From contig NZ_BAFY01000124.1 in NCBI RefSeq assembly GCF_000308555.1, forward strand, positions 1-35,008: a stretch of DNA of 35,008 nt, in the 5' to 3' direction. A program made the position numbers and the translations under genes. The stretch is from Nocardia cyriacigeorgica NBRC 100375 (GTDB lineage Bacteria; Actinomycetota; Actinomycetes; Mycobacteriales; Mycobacteriaceae). Within the stretch, counting starts at the first letter, position 1. Every line of letters starts with the position of its first letter. This document shows positions 15,226 through 23,012 of this stretch, piece after piece. The notes beneath the pieces are model-generated. The model had not been told where the DNA came from. It made no database searches and was given only the letters and a program-made list of their open reading frames with translations.

Positions 15226-16176
15226 GTGACCACCGCGCTGACCGACCGTGACATCTTGCGTGAACTGGAGCCGATCGCCGAGCGACAGCTCGACGATCAT
15301 CTGCGCAAGGCCAAGGCCTGGAATCCGCACGACTATGTGCCCTGGGACGACGGCCGCAATTTCGCGGCGCTCGGCGGCATCGATTGGGAACCGGGACAAT
15401 CGAACCTGTCGGAAGTGGCGCGCGTCGCGATGGTCACCAATCTGCTGACCGAAGACAATCTGCCGTCCTATCACCGCGAATTGGCCGACACCTTCACCCA
15501 GGACGGCGTATGGGGCACCTGGGTGGGGCGCTGGACCGCCGAGGAAAACCGCCATTCCATCGTGATGCGCGACTATCTGGTGGTGACCAGGGCCGTCGAC
15601 CCGGTCGCGCTGGAACAGGCCCGCATGGCGCATATGACCACTGGTGTGGCGAAACCGGAGAAGGGACCGCAATTCCTGCGCTCCACCGCCTACGTCACCT
15701 TTCAGGAGCTGGCGACCCGGATCAGTCATCGCAATACCGGTATCGTCTGTCAGGAACCGATCGCCGAGCGAATGCTGCAGCGCATCGCCGCCGACGAAAA
15801 CCTGCACATGATCTTCTATCGCACCATCAGCGGTGCCGCACTGGATCTCGCGCCCGACGACATGCTGCGTGCGATCACCGATGTGGTGACCCGGTTTCAG
15901 ATGCCCGGCCTGACCCAACCCGATTTCCGGCGCAATTCGGTGCTGTTGGCCAAGAACGGGATCTACGATCTGCGCCAGCACCTGGATGTGGTGCTGCGAC
16001 CGGTGCTGCGGGCCTGGCGGATCTTCGACCGCACCGATCTCGGCGGTGAGGGCGAGCGTGCCCGCGACGAACTGCACACCTTCCTCGACGATCTCGAGCG
16101 GCGCGCCGTACGGTTCGAGGAACGGCGCGAGGCCGCGGCCGTGCGGCGGGCGGAACGGGCCGCCGCGGCCGGATGA
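15226..16176 (+). CDS. Diiron acyl-ACP desaturase (FA_desaturase_2, DesA-like)
   Basis: A 316-residue soluble stearoyl-ACP-desaturase-type enzyme that introduces a double bond into an acyl chain carried on ACP, using O2 and electrons from a ferredoxin. All six iron ligands are visible: Glu76, Glu107 with His110 (EENRH), Glu161, and Glu191 with His194 (DENLH). It resembles the mycobacterial DesA1/DesA2 group used in mycolate precursor synthesis; which one is not clear. The start is GTG at 15226 with AAGGAG 6 nt upstream. It is followed by the mycolyltransferase-like gene with a 4-bp ATGA overlap, indicating translational coupling. Confidence 0.9.
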   Translation: MTTALTDRDILRELEPIAERQLDDHLRKAKAWNPHDYVPWDDGRNFAALGGIDWEPGQSNLSEVARVAMVTNLLTEDNLPSYHRELADTFTQDGVWGTWVGRWTAEENRHSIVMRDYLVVTRAVDPVALEQARMAHMTTGVAKPEKGPQFLRSTAYVTFQELATRISHRNTGIVCQEPIAERMLQRIAADENLHMIFYRTISGAALDLAPDDMLRAITDVVTRFQMPGLTQPDFRRNSVLLAKNGIYDLRQHLDVVLRPVLRAWRIFDRTDLGGEGERARDELHTFLDDLERRAVRFEERREAAAVRRAERAAAAG

Positions 16177-17222
16177 GCAGACGAATACCGGTGACAGCCG
16201 CGGCGATGGCGCTGGTGGCGGCCGTCTGCGCGACGCCTGCGGCCGCCGCACCCCCGGAATCGGTGCCCGTGTTGGGTTCGCCCGGTCCGGGCACCGAAAC
16301 CACCATCACCCGAACATCATTGATTCGTGTCGAAGTACTCGGCAAACAGCGCATCCGGCTGCACATCGCGTCCGCGGCGATGCGCCGTGTCATCGCCATC
16401 GACACCCTGATCGGGACCGGTCCGGCTCCGCGCCCGACGCTGTATCTGCTCGACGGCGTCGACGGCGAGCAGACCTCGGGCTGGCTGACCAAGGGCGCGG
16501 CCGCGGAATTCTTCGCCGACAAACCGGTCGACGTCGTACTCACCACCGGCGGCACCGGCAGCATGTACAGCGACTGGGTGCGCTCGGACGCGGCCCTCGG
16601 CCTCAACCGCTGGGAAACCTTCCTCACCGAGGAGCTGCCGCCGCTGGTGGAAACCTATCTCGGCGGCACCGGCGTGCGCGCGATCGCCGGGGTGTCGATG
16701 GGCGCGCAGGCGGCGATGATGCTCACCCAACGGCATCCGGGTATGTACCGGGCGGTGGCGGGGATGAGCGGATGCTATTCGACCGCGGATCCGTTGGGCC
16801 GCGCCGTCACCACCATCACCGTCGCCTCTCGCGGCGGGAACCCGGAGAATTTGTGGGGGCCGCCGTCGTCGCCGGAGTGGGCCGCCCACGACAGCTTGCT
16901 CGGCGCCGAGCAGCTGCGCGGCACCGCGATCTACCTGTCGGCCGCCACCGGCGCGCCGACCGGCGTCGATTTGAACGAGGTGGCGCGGGCGCCCGATATC
17001 GTCGCGGCGCTGGGGGAGATGGGCGGCGGTGCGGCACTGGAGGCGGGCGCGCGCTCGTGCACCGAACGCCTGGCCGCCCGGCTCGGCGAACTCGGCATCC
17101 CGGCCACCGTGGAACTGCTGGACCAGGGCATGCACACCTGGCCCGACTTCCGGGCACAGCTGCCGCGGACCTGGCCGACGCTGGCGGCGGCGCTCGGAGT
17201 GCCGGTCACTGGGCCGCGCTGA
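16173..17222 (+). CDS. Secreted mycolyltransferase-like esterase (Ag85/esterase D family)
   Basis: A 349-residue exported alpha/beta hydrolase. The signal peptide ends near ATPAAAAPPE. Motifs follow the Ag85/corynebacterial mycolyltransferase pattern: TLYLLDGVDG, a WETFLTEELPPLV segment, AGVSMGAQAAM with nucleophile Ser175, YRAVAGMSGCYS, NLWGPPSSPEW, and GMHTWPDF with His321. Members transfer mycolates between trehalose esters and the wall, or act as esterases. The ATG overlaps the desaturase stop by 4 bp. A related protein is at 26827-27855; this one has the regular GxSxG, the other an Ag85-like GLSTS. Confidence 0.85.
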   Translation: MSRRIPVTAAAMALVAAVCATPAAAAPPESVPVLGSPGPGTETTITRTSLIRVEVLGKQRIRLHIASAAMRRVIAIDTLIGTGPAPRPTLYLLDGVDGEQTSGWLTKGAAAEFFADKPVDVVLTTGGTGSMYSDWVRSDAALGLNRWETFLTEELPPLVETYLGGTGVRAIAGVSMGAQAAMMLTQRHPGMYRAVAGMSGCYSTADPLGRAVTTITVASRGGNPENLWGPPSSPEWAAHDSLLGAEQLRGTAIYLSAATGAPTGVDLNEVARAPDIVAALGEMGGGAALEAGARSCTERLAARLGELGIPATVELLDQGMHTWPDFRAQLPRTWPTLAAALGVPVTGPR

Positions 17223-17225
17223 ATC

Positions 17226-18266
17226 TCATTCGGTGAAGCGCACTTCGGCGGCGGCGTAGCCGAACAGTTTGCGCCCGTGTGAACGCGCGTCGATGGCGAT
17301 GGTGCCGCGGCGCCCGCTCGGATCGAGCGAAGTGATCCGGCCGCTGAACTCGATCGGGCTCGCCGCCAGCGCCGGCACCCGCAGATAGTGGGTGTTGTGC
17401 GCGAATTGCGCGCGCAGCCGGGTCACGGCGGCGGGATCACCGAGCCAGGAACTCAGGTAGCCCGCGGCCAGGCCGAGCTTGAGCATCCCCGGCGCCACCA
17501 CGGTGGGCAGCCCGCATTCGATGGCGGTGCGTTCGTCGAACAGCACCGGGTTCGTATCCCCGGTGACGCCCGCGTAGTTCACCAGATCACCGCGCGACAA
17601 CCGCAGCACCCGGGTCGGCAGCACCGTGCCGACCCGCAGTGCCGCGGGATCGATGGCGGTGCACGGAATATGCGGCGGCGATATCGCCGTGACGACCTCC
17701 GGGCCGGCTTCGGTGATGGTGCCTGGCACAGTGGTGGAGCGTGAGTCGGTCATCGCCACTCGGCGCACCGCTTCGCTGAGACGTTCGGCCTCACCGGTAC
17801 GAGCCAGCAGGGCCGTCGACCCGGTCTGTACCACCTGGCCCTCGGCATCGGTCAGCACGCTCTTGATCGCCATGACGTCGTAATCGGCGAAATGGCGAAA
17901 CGATTCGAAATAGATATCGCAGGTCAGCTCATCGCCGGCGATGAGCGGGCGGCCGATATCGATCACCTGATCGGCGTGCAGAATCCGGGCGGGGTCGTAA
18001 CCGGTGAGCACCGTGTCCAGGATTTCGCGATGCACCCGGAGCAAGATGATCGACGCGAACGTCGCCGGTGCGATCAAGCCCGGGTATCCCAGTGCGGCTG
18101 CGGCGGATTCGTGCCAATGCGCCGGGTGGCGGTCCTGCACCGCGCGGGCGTACTCGCGAATCTTTTCCCGGCCAACGATGTATCGGTGCGAGGACCGGTA
18201 GCGGTGGTCGAGCAGGGCCCGGACCTGATCGGCGGGTGCGACTGTGCTGGTGGCTACCTGGGACAT
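17226..18266 (-). CDS. Fused HadAB-like MaoC protein with catalytic His replaced by Leu
   Basis: A 346-residue paralogue of the protein at 9823-10887, with the same layout: N-terminal HadA-type half (VGREKIREYARAVQDRHPAH) and C-terminal HadB-type half. In the catalytic loop the sequence is YAGVTGDTNPVLFDE: Asp237 is kept, but the position of the catalytic His is Leu242 (codon CTG, read from 17543-17541). The paralogue has NPIH there. It may be inactive, a structural partner, or use another residue. ATG at 18266 follows AGGAG by 5 nt. The YdcF-like gene lies 47 bp upstream on the same strand. Its stop is 3 bp from the stop of the convergent gene at 17222. Confidence 0.85.
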   Translation of the reverse strand: MSQVATSTVAPADQVRALLDHRYRSSHRYIVGREKIREYARAVQDRHPAHWHESAAAALGYPGLIAPATFASIILLRVHREILDTVLTGYDPARILHADQVIDIGRPLIAGDELTCDIYFESFRHFADYDVMAIKSVLTDAEGQVVQTGSTALLARTGEAERLSEAVRRVAMTDSRSTTVPGTITEAGPEVVTAISPPHIPCTAIDPAALRVGTVLPTRVLRLSRGDLVNYAGVTGDTNPVLFDERTAIECGLPTVVAPGMLKLGLAAGYLSSWLGDPAAVTRLRAQFAHNTHYLRVPALAASPIEFSGRITSLDPSGRRGTIAIDARSHGRKLFGYAAAEVRFTE

Positions 18267-18313
18267 CTGTGCTCCTGGAGAATGCGCTCGGAACGGAAAT
18301 CGGCCCGCTGGGC

Positions 18314-18946
18314 TCAGCGCATGGGGCCGAAGACCCAAGCGGGAACGGGATTGTGGTCGGGAGTGACGGCGGCTGCCACCGGGACGCCGGCGCCGAGGAA
18401 GCTGGCGACCGCGCGGTCGATATGGTCGGCGGAGGTCACCACGACGGCGTCACGGGCGCCGATCTCGTGCATGATCCGCGCCGCATGGTGCGCGTTCTGC
18501 ACGGTGTCGACGGCGGCCGGATCCAGATGTACCCGCTCGGCCGGAATGCCGTGGCGCATCAGCCAGTCCGCCATCGCGACCGCCTCGCTGACGCCGTTGC
18601 GCGGGTTGCCGCCGGTGACGATGATCGGCGAGCCGGGCGCCAGCAGGGCCTGGACGTATCCGGCGCGCAGGCGCGCGATCAGCTCGGGTCGCATGCTGCC
18701 GTCGGGTAGTAGTCCGTAGCCCAGAACAACGATGGCGGTGCCCGGCCCATGCACCTGAGCCAGCGGTCCGGACACGAATTCGGCCGAACCCGTCGAATCG
18801 GCGGCCGCCGCGGGCGGTTGCAGGCCCGACCCGATCACGGCTGCCGCGCCGAGCACCGTGCAGGCGGTGAGCCGGATGGCGAGTCGTCGGCGGCGGGGCC
18901 TGCCTGCGGACTGTGGGCGGGTCGGCGATGCCATCGAGTCGAACAT
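18314..18946 (-). CDS. YdcF-like (DUF218) protein with signal peptide
   Basis: A 210-residue protein. An Arg-rich n-region (RPRRRRLAIRL) and hydrophobic stretch to PPAAAADS form a signal peptide or membrane anchor. The DUF218 core shows AIVVLGYGLLPDGSMRPEL, IIVTGGNPRNGVSEA, ERVHLDPAAVDTVQNA and DAVVVTSADHIDRA. DUF218/YdcF proteins are linked to envelope biogenesis and SanA-like functions; the exact reaction is unknown. ATG at 18946 has GGGAG 5 nt upstream and is preferred over an in-frame start at 19006. It probably forms an operon with the HadAB-like gene downstream. Confidence 0.8.
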   Translation of the reverse strand: MFDSMASPTRPQSAGRPRRRRLAIRLTACTVLGAAAVIGSGLQPPAAAADSTGSAEFVSGPLAQVHGPGTAIVVLGYGLLPDGSMRPELIARLRAGYVQALLAPGSPIIVTGGNPRNGVSEAVAMADWLMRHGIPAERVHLDPAAVDTVQNAHHAARIMHEIGARDAVVVTSADHIDRAVASFLGAGVPVAAAVTPDHNPVPAWVFGPMR

Positions 18947-19328
18947 GGGCGCTCCCAGAAAATGTGCCGGGTGATTGCCACCGTCGGCGGAAATGTATTG
19001 CTCCATGATTCGGCAGCAGCCGATGATTGTGTCGTGATCGGTTGGTTATCTGGAGTATTCACCGATTACCGTGACCGCTTTTCGTGTCGATCCACGTGCG
19101 GTTGTGATTGCTTACCTGCCGCTGCGTTGCGTGCCTGTGAGATCCACGGTGACCGATTCGCGGCGATATCTGTGTGCGGTCCCTAAGGCGAGCAGCGGCG
19201 TTCGTGAGGTTTCCAGACACCGTTGCCGCACGGCGGTTTCCGGGCCGGGCGGACTTAGCGTTGGCGCAGTTTCCGTGCCGTCGACCGGCACGTCGGCACT
19301 GGAGCATCGTTGCTCGGGAAGGCACGTG
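18947..19328. other. 382-bp divergent intergenic region upstream of the class-2 lipase
   Basis: This stretch is noticeably less GC-rich than the surroundings near 18960-19130 and should hold the promoters of the YdcF-like gene (leftwards) and the lipase (rightwards). Frames crossing it on the plus strand are upstream extensions of the lipase frame without a ribosome-binding site. No clear palindrome was found. Confidence 0.5.
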
Positions 19329-20522
19329 ATGAGACGAAGTACCTCTGGTCGGTTGTGGCGTTCGCTGGTGGTGGTGAGTGCGGCGGCGTTGGCGTTGACC
19401 GCGATGGGTGGGCAGGCCGTGGCCGCGCCGACGGAGCAGGATTTGGCCGACTATATTGCCGCGGGGCGGTCGGTGGCGGGGCCGGTGGCCGATTCGGGGT
19501 CGAGTTCGGGGTCGGCGTGTGATTCCGGGAGCGGCGCGGGTTCGGGTAACGGGTCCGGTGACTGTTACGGCGGGTCGGGCTCGAGCTCGGGCTCCTCGGG
19601 TGGGTATGCCTCCGACACCATCGGCTGGGGTCCGGCGCAGACCTCGTGGGTGGCGGCGTTCGCCTACGGGCTGGCCAATGGTGATGCGGCTCCGCCGGGG
19701 GCCAATGATTGGAATTGCAAGCCGACTGCGCAGCATCCGCGGCCGGTGTTGTTGATCCATGGCACGTGGATGAATGCCTATAACGGGTTCGCCTATATGG
19801 GTCAGCCGATCAAGGATGCCGGGTTCTGCACCTTCACCTTCAACTATGGTCGCTCCAACCTGCTCGAGGGTGGGGGTTTGGGGTCGGTGTTGCCGGGGGT
19901 GATGGGTACCGGCTATATCCAGGATTCGGCCAAGCAGTTGGCGGTGTTCGTGGATCGGGTGCTGGCTGCTACCGGGGCGGCCGAGGTCGATATCGTGGCC
20001 CATTCCCAGGGTGGGTCGATGTCGAACTGGTACACCAAGTTCGAGGGGGGTGCGGCGAAGGTGAAGAACCTGATCACCTACGGCGCTACCCATCACGGCA
20101 CCAGCCTCGACGGGATCGGTGCGCTGGGGCGCGCGATCAACAATCTGGGGATCGATATCCTCGGGTTCATCGAGATCTTCGTCGGTCATGCCGGTATCCA
20201 GCAGACCATCGGCTCGGATTTCGTCAACCAGCTCAACGCCAATGGTGACACCGTGGCCGGGGTGGATTACACGATTGTCGGGTCCCGTTATGACGAGATC
20301 ACCAACCCCTATGACCTGACGTTTTTGAAGCCGGGTCCCGGGGCCACGGTCCGTAACATCACCCTGCAAGAAGGGTGTGAACAAGACATCTCCGACCATT
20401 TGACGATGATGTATTCTCCGCGCGCGCTGTCGATCGCGTTGAATGCCTTGGATCCGGTGCAGTTCCCGCAACTGCAATGCACCTTCAACCCCTGGCTCAT
20501 CGGCGGCGGCGGACAACTCTGA
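19329..20522 (+). CDS. Secreted triacylglycerol lipase (lipase class 2 / EstA family)
   Basis: A 397-residue exported lipase. The signal peptide ends near GGQAVAAPTE. Residues about 55-94 are a Gly/Ser-rich low-complexity linker. The catalytic domain has LLIHGTWMNAY (oxyanion region, His144-Gly), VAHSQGG with Ser226, GSRYDEITNPY with Asp322, and SDHLTMMYSPRAL with His357. This order is typical of PF01674 (lipase class 2). Paired Cys residues in the linker and at NWNCKP, GFCTF, EGCEQ and QLQCTF suggest disulfides. ATG 19329 follows GAAGG by 6 nt; a GTG directly before it is an alternative. Confidence 0.87.
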   Translation: MRRSTSGRLWRSLVVVSAAALALTAMGGQAVAAPTEQDLADYIAAGRSVAGPVADSGSSSGSACDSGSGAGSGNGSGDCYGGSGSSSGSSGGYASDTIGWGPAQTSWVAAFAYGLANGDAAPPGANDWNCKPTAQHPRPVLLIHGTWMNAYNGFAYMGQPIKDAGFCTFTFNYGRSNLLEGGGLGSVLPGVMGTGYIQDSAKQLAVFVDRVLAATGAAEVDIVAHSQGGSMSNWYTKFEGGAAKVKNLITYGATHHGTSLDGIGALGRAINNLGIDILGFIEIFVGHAGIQQTIGSDFVNQLNANGDTVAGVDYTIVGSRYDEITNPYDLTFLKPGPGATVRNITLQEGCEQDISDHLTMMYSPRALSIALNALDPVQFPQLQCTFNPWLIGGGGQL

Positions 20523-20681
20523 CCCGACCACCCCCTGGACCGGCGCCCACCGGACCGGATCGACTAACGACTCCGGCGACCGGCCCGATGGCTGCCAGGC
20601 CGCCGCACCTCAGCGTGCCGGCGGACAGGAGACCCCTCAACCCGCCCCTGTCCGTCCCCCGCAACGAGTGCGCGGCGGAAA

Positions 20682-20726
20682 ATGCCCACCGAACGGCCGA
20701 AACGCACCCGGCCGTTCGGTGGGCAT
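20682..20726. terminator. Strong hairpin with 18-bp perfect stem
   Basis: ATGCCCACCGAACGGCCG (20682-20699) pairs perfectly with 20709-20726 around a 9-nt loop. It starts 159 bp after the lipase stop. It has terminator character, but lies further from the gene end than the other terminators in this window. Confidence 0.65.
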
Positions 20727-20750
20727 GCGGCGTTTTCGGGGTGCGTCGAC

Positions 20751-20791
20751 GGCCGTCGGCCGCCATCGACTCCCGATGACGGCCGACGGCC
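20751..20791. terminator. Second strong hairpin after the lipase
   Basis: GGCCGTCGGCCG (20751-20762) pairs with 20780-20791; after a C/A mismatch CATCG (20764-20768) pairs with CGATG (20774-20778) around a 5-nt loop. It follows the 20682 hairpin by 24 bp, forming a tandem barrier before the lcp-like locus. Confidence 0.6.
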
Positions 20792-20955
20792 TGTGCTGTG
20801 TGCGCGAGGCTCGGCTGATGAGATGCCCGCGGCAGGTGAAGGACCCGCGCGGTGGCGCGCTGCATGTCGGTCGGACGACGGTGCGGTGCATCGGGCGTGC
20901 CGGTACCACCTAGGCAACTGGAACAACGATCTTGTGCGAACCCTGTTCGGGCCAT

Positions 20956-21198
20956 TTAAGTTACTGGATATTGCTGACCTGATCGTGCATCGAGCGACGA
21001 GGCTCGATGGCAGCGTCGGCGCTCCAGGGGCTCGTATCGCTTGTCGGCTGCGGATCCATTGCCCCTGGTGATTGGAATCTGTTCAGCGCTGTTGATCATC
21101 TTCAGGTCGATCTACCGCCGCCGGTAGGGGAGTGAACGCACCGTTGCGGCGAAAACGTGTACAAGGTTACGGCGCCCTGTTAAGTTAATGAGTATTCC
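20956..21198 (+). repeat. Diverged direct repeat upstream of the lcp-like gene
   Basis: The 19-bp segments at 20956-20974 and 21180-21198 share 15 positions, beginning TTAAGTTA and containing TATT four bases before the end. The second copy is 78 bp before the lcp start. They may be operators for a repressor of the lcp-like gene or AT-rich promoter parts. Confidence 0.35.
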
Positions 21199-21275
21199 GC
21201 AAGGGCGCGGAGGTGGCGACCGGGCCGCGCTCCGCATGATCGGGATCTTCTTGTACTCGATGAGGAGTAGACGTC

Positions 21276-22517
21276 ATGGATGCAATCAACAGGCGTAACG
21301 CGTTGAAGGCCGGGGGCATTCTGGGCGCGATCGGCGCCATGGCGGTGGTCTCGCCCGCGCGTGCCGAACCCTGGACGTGGTCGCCCAACGGTTCGGTGGC
21401 CGGGTCCGGGACCGGAGCCGACCCGATGACGGTGTGGGATCCCGAGGCCGACGAGCTGGTCGCCGGACTGATCGACCGTGGCGAAGTCCCCAGGGTCAAC
21501 GAATTACTGCGTACCTGGACCAGAAACGGTCAGCCGCTGCCCGACGGGTTGCCGCCGCAACTGCGCGACTTCATGGAGTACGCCCGGCAGATGCCGCACT
21601 GGACCGATCCCGCGAAGCTGAACACCGCGATCGAGTTCAACAAGAAGCGCGGCCTCTACCTCGGTGTGCTCTACGGGTTCGCCAGCGGCATGATGAGCAC
21701 CGTCATCCCGAAGGAAGCTCGCGCGGTGTATTACTCCAAAGGCGGCCACGACCTGAAAGACCGCATCACCAAGACCGCCAAACTCGGCTACGACATCGGC
21801 AGCAACAACGCATACGCCCCGGACGGGGAAATGGTCGTCACCTGCGTGAAGACCCGGCTGGTACACGCGGCGGTGCGGCATCTGCTACCGCAATCCCCGC
21901 ACTGGGTGCAGTCGGCGGAAGAAGACATCCCGATCAGTCAGAACGACATGATGGTGACCTGGCACAGTCTGCCGACGACCGTCATGAAGCACCTGACCAA
22001 TTGGAAAGTGCCGATCCCGCCGCACGAATCGGAGGCATTTCTGCATTCCTGGCAGGTCGCCGGGCACATGCTCGGTATCCGCGACGAATACATCCCCAAT
22101 TCCTGGCCGGAGGCCAATTCCCAAGCGGCACAAGTCCTCGACCCGATCCTGGCGGCTACCCCGGAAGGGGCGCGGCTGGCCGACCGGCTGCTCGGGCTCG
22201 GCGCCAATGTCGATTTCGCCATCCTCAGCAAGCCGGTGCTCGGTTCGTTCACCCGGTTCCTGCTCGGCGACCGAATCGCCGACGGGCTGGCCATTCCCCG
22301 AGAACCGGTCTGGGATCCGCTGCTGCGCCTCAGCTGGGGTCCGTTCATCGCGGTGCGCGAGGGTGTGCTGACCGTGGCCCCGCCGACGGCGGAGGTGTAC
22401 TGGCTGTTCGACGAATTCCTGCGCAAGGGTGCCCTGACCTACCTGTCCGAACTGCGGATGCCGATCAGCATCGAAATCCCCACCATGAACCGCGATATGA
22501 CCAAACCCCATCGCTGA
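21276..22517 (+). CDS. lcp: Latex-clearing-protein-like rubber oxygenase (DUF2236)
   Basis: A 413-residue exported protein. NRRNALKAGG (Arg6-Arg7) is a twin-arginine signal ending near PARAEP (residue 30), so it is folded before export. The body matches my recollection of Lcp, a b-type haem dioxygenase that cleaves cis-1,4-polyisoprene: CVKTRLVHAAVRHLLP (Lys192-Thr193-Arg194), ISQNDMMVTWHSLP (His230), and FLHSWQVAGHMLGIRDEYIP (His257, His264). Length fits the family (about 400). Which His is the axial haem ligand cannot be fixed by eye. GAGGAG stands upstream of the ATG at 21276. No oxiAB-type or lcpR-like gene is adjacent. If not Lcp, it is another DUF2236/MpaB-like oxygenase. Confidence 0.82.
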   Translation: MDAINRRNALKAGGILGAIGAMAVVSPARAEPWTWSPNGSVAGSGTGADPMTVWDPEADELVAGLIDRGEVPRVNELLRTWTRNGQPLPDGLPPQLRDFMEYARQMPHWTDPAKLNTAIEFNKKRGLYLGVLYGFASGMMSTVIPKEARAVYYSKGGHDLKDRITKTAKLGYDIGSNNAYAPDGEMVVTCVKTRLVHAAVRHLLPQSPHWVQSAEEDIPISQNDMMVTWHSLPTTVMKHLTNWKVPIPPHESEAFLHSWQVAGHMLGIRDEYIPNSWPEANSQAAQVLDPILAATPEGARLADRLLGLGANVDFAILSKPVLGSFTRFLLGDRIADGLAIPREPVWDPLLRLSWGPFIAVREGVLTVAPPTAEVYWLFDEFLRKGALTYLSELRMPISIEIPTMNRDMTKPHR

Positions 22518-22548
22518 CCATCCGATTCATCGAACAAGGAGCGCGACA

Positions 22549-22860
22549 GTGCGTAATTCCCTCCGTTGTGCCGCCGCCTCACTCGCGGCGGCGTCCCTGG
22601 TCGGCGCCGCGGCCGGTGCGAGTGCCGACCCAGGAGCTGCCGCATCGGTCACGCCCGTGGCCGAAGCGGGTACCGGATCGTCCATGCTCGACGCCGGCTC
22701 CTCGGCGGCGCGATCGGCCGGAGTCCTTGCGCAGCAAGGCGACATCATCGGCATCATCGTGCTGCTCGGAATCACCCCGTTCCAGATGCTCACCAGCGGC
22801 ATCTGTGATCTGGCCACCGGGTCGGGCCTCGGGAATCCTTGCTCGCCGTCTCGGTACTGA
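22549..22860 (+). CDS. Small secreted protein downstream of lcp
   Basis: A 103-residue protein with GTG start (22549) and AAGGAG 7 nt upstream. The signal peptide (LAAASLVGAAAGASADPG) is cleaved near residue 27, leaving a mature protein of about 76 residues. That contains a hydrophobic stretch GDIIGIIVLLGITPFQML and two Cys residues (GICDLA, GNPCSP). I recognise no named family. It lies 31 bp after the lcp-like gene on the same strand and is almost certainly co-transcribed. A role at the cell surface with Lcp is possible but unproven. Confidence 0.75.
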   Translation: MRNSLRCAAASLAAASLVGAAAGASADPGAAASVTPVAEAGTGSSMLDAGSSAARSAGVLAQQGDIIGIIVLLGITPFQMLTSGICDLATGSGLGNPCSPSRY

Positions 22861-22888
22861 CCCCGCGAGGCCGGCCGACCGATTCACG

Positions 22889-22926
22889 TGCCGATCGCAG
22901 CCGATCACCGATGACGGCGATCGGCA
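22889..22926. terminator. Terminator hairpin between convergent genes
   Basis: TGCCGATCGC (22889-22898) pairs perfectly with GCGATCGGCA (22917-22926) with an 18-nt loop that can itself fold. It lies 28 bp after the small secreted protein stop and before the stop of the convergent dehydrogenase at 23013. Confidence 0.65.
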
Positions 22927-23012
22927 TGGCGGCCCGGGAATACCCGCCGGCGTCGATCACGCCAGACCGGTGCATGCCCGCAGCTGTCACCGATGACCGC
23001 CTTCGGCGCCGG

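Larger units (their letters stand above)
20523..21275. other. 750-bp gene-free region between lipase and lcp-like gene
   Basis: No frame here has a credible start or family motif. The left half holds two strong hairpins (20682-20726 and 20751-20791). The right half, from about 20930, is less GC-rich and carries a diverged direct repeat beginning TTAAGTTA at 20956 and 21180, the second 78 bp before the lcp start. A short inverted pair around 21000 may also fold. Confidence 0.6.

Noticed and set aside
19491..19610. Gly/Ser-codon-rich tract as a possible DNA repeat or recombination site
   Set aside because: It encodes a low-complexity linker within the class-2 lipase frame and needs no other explanation.
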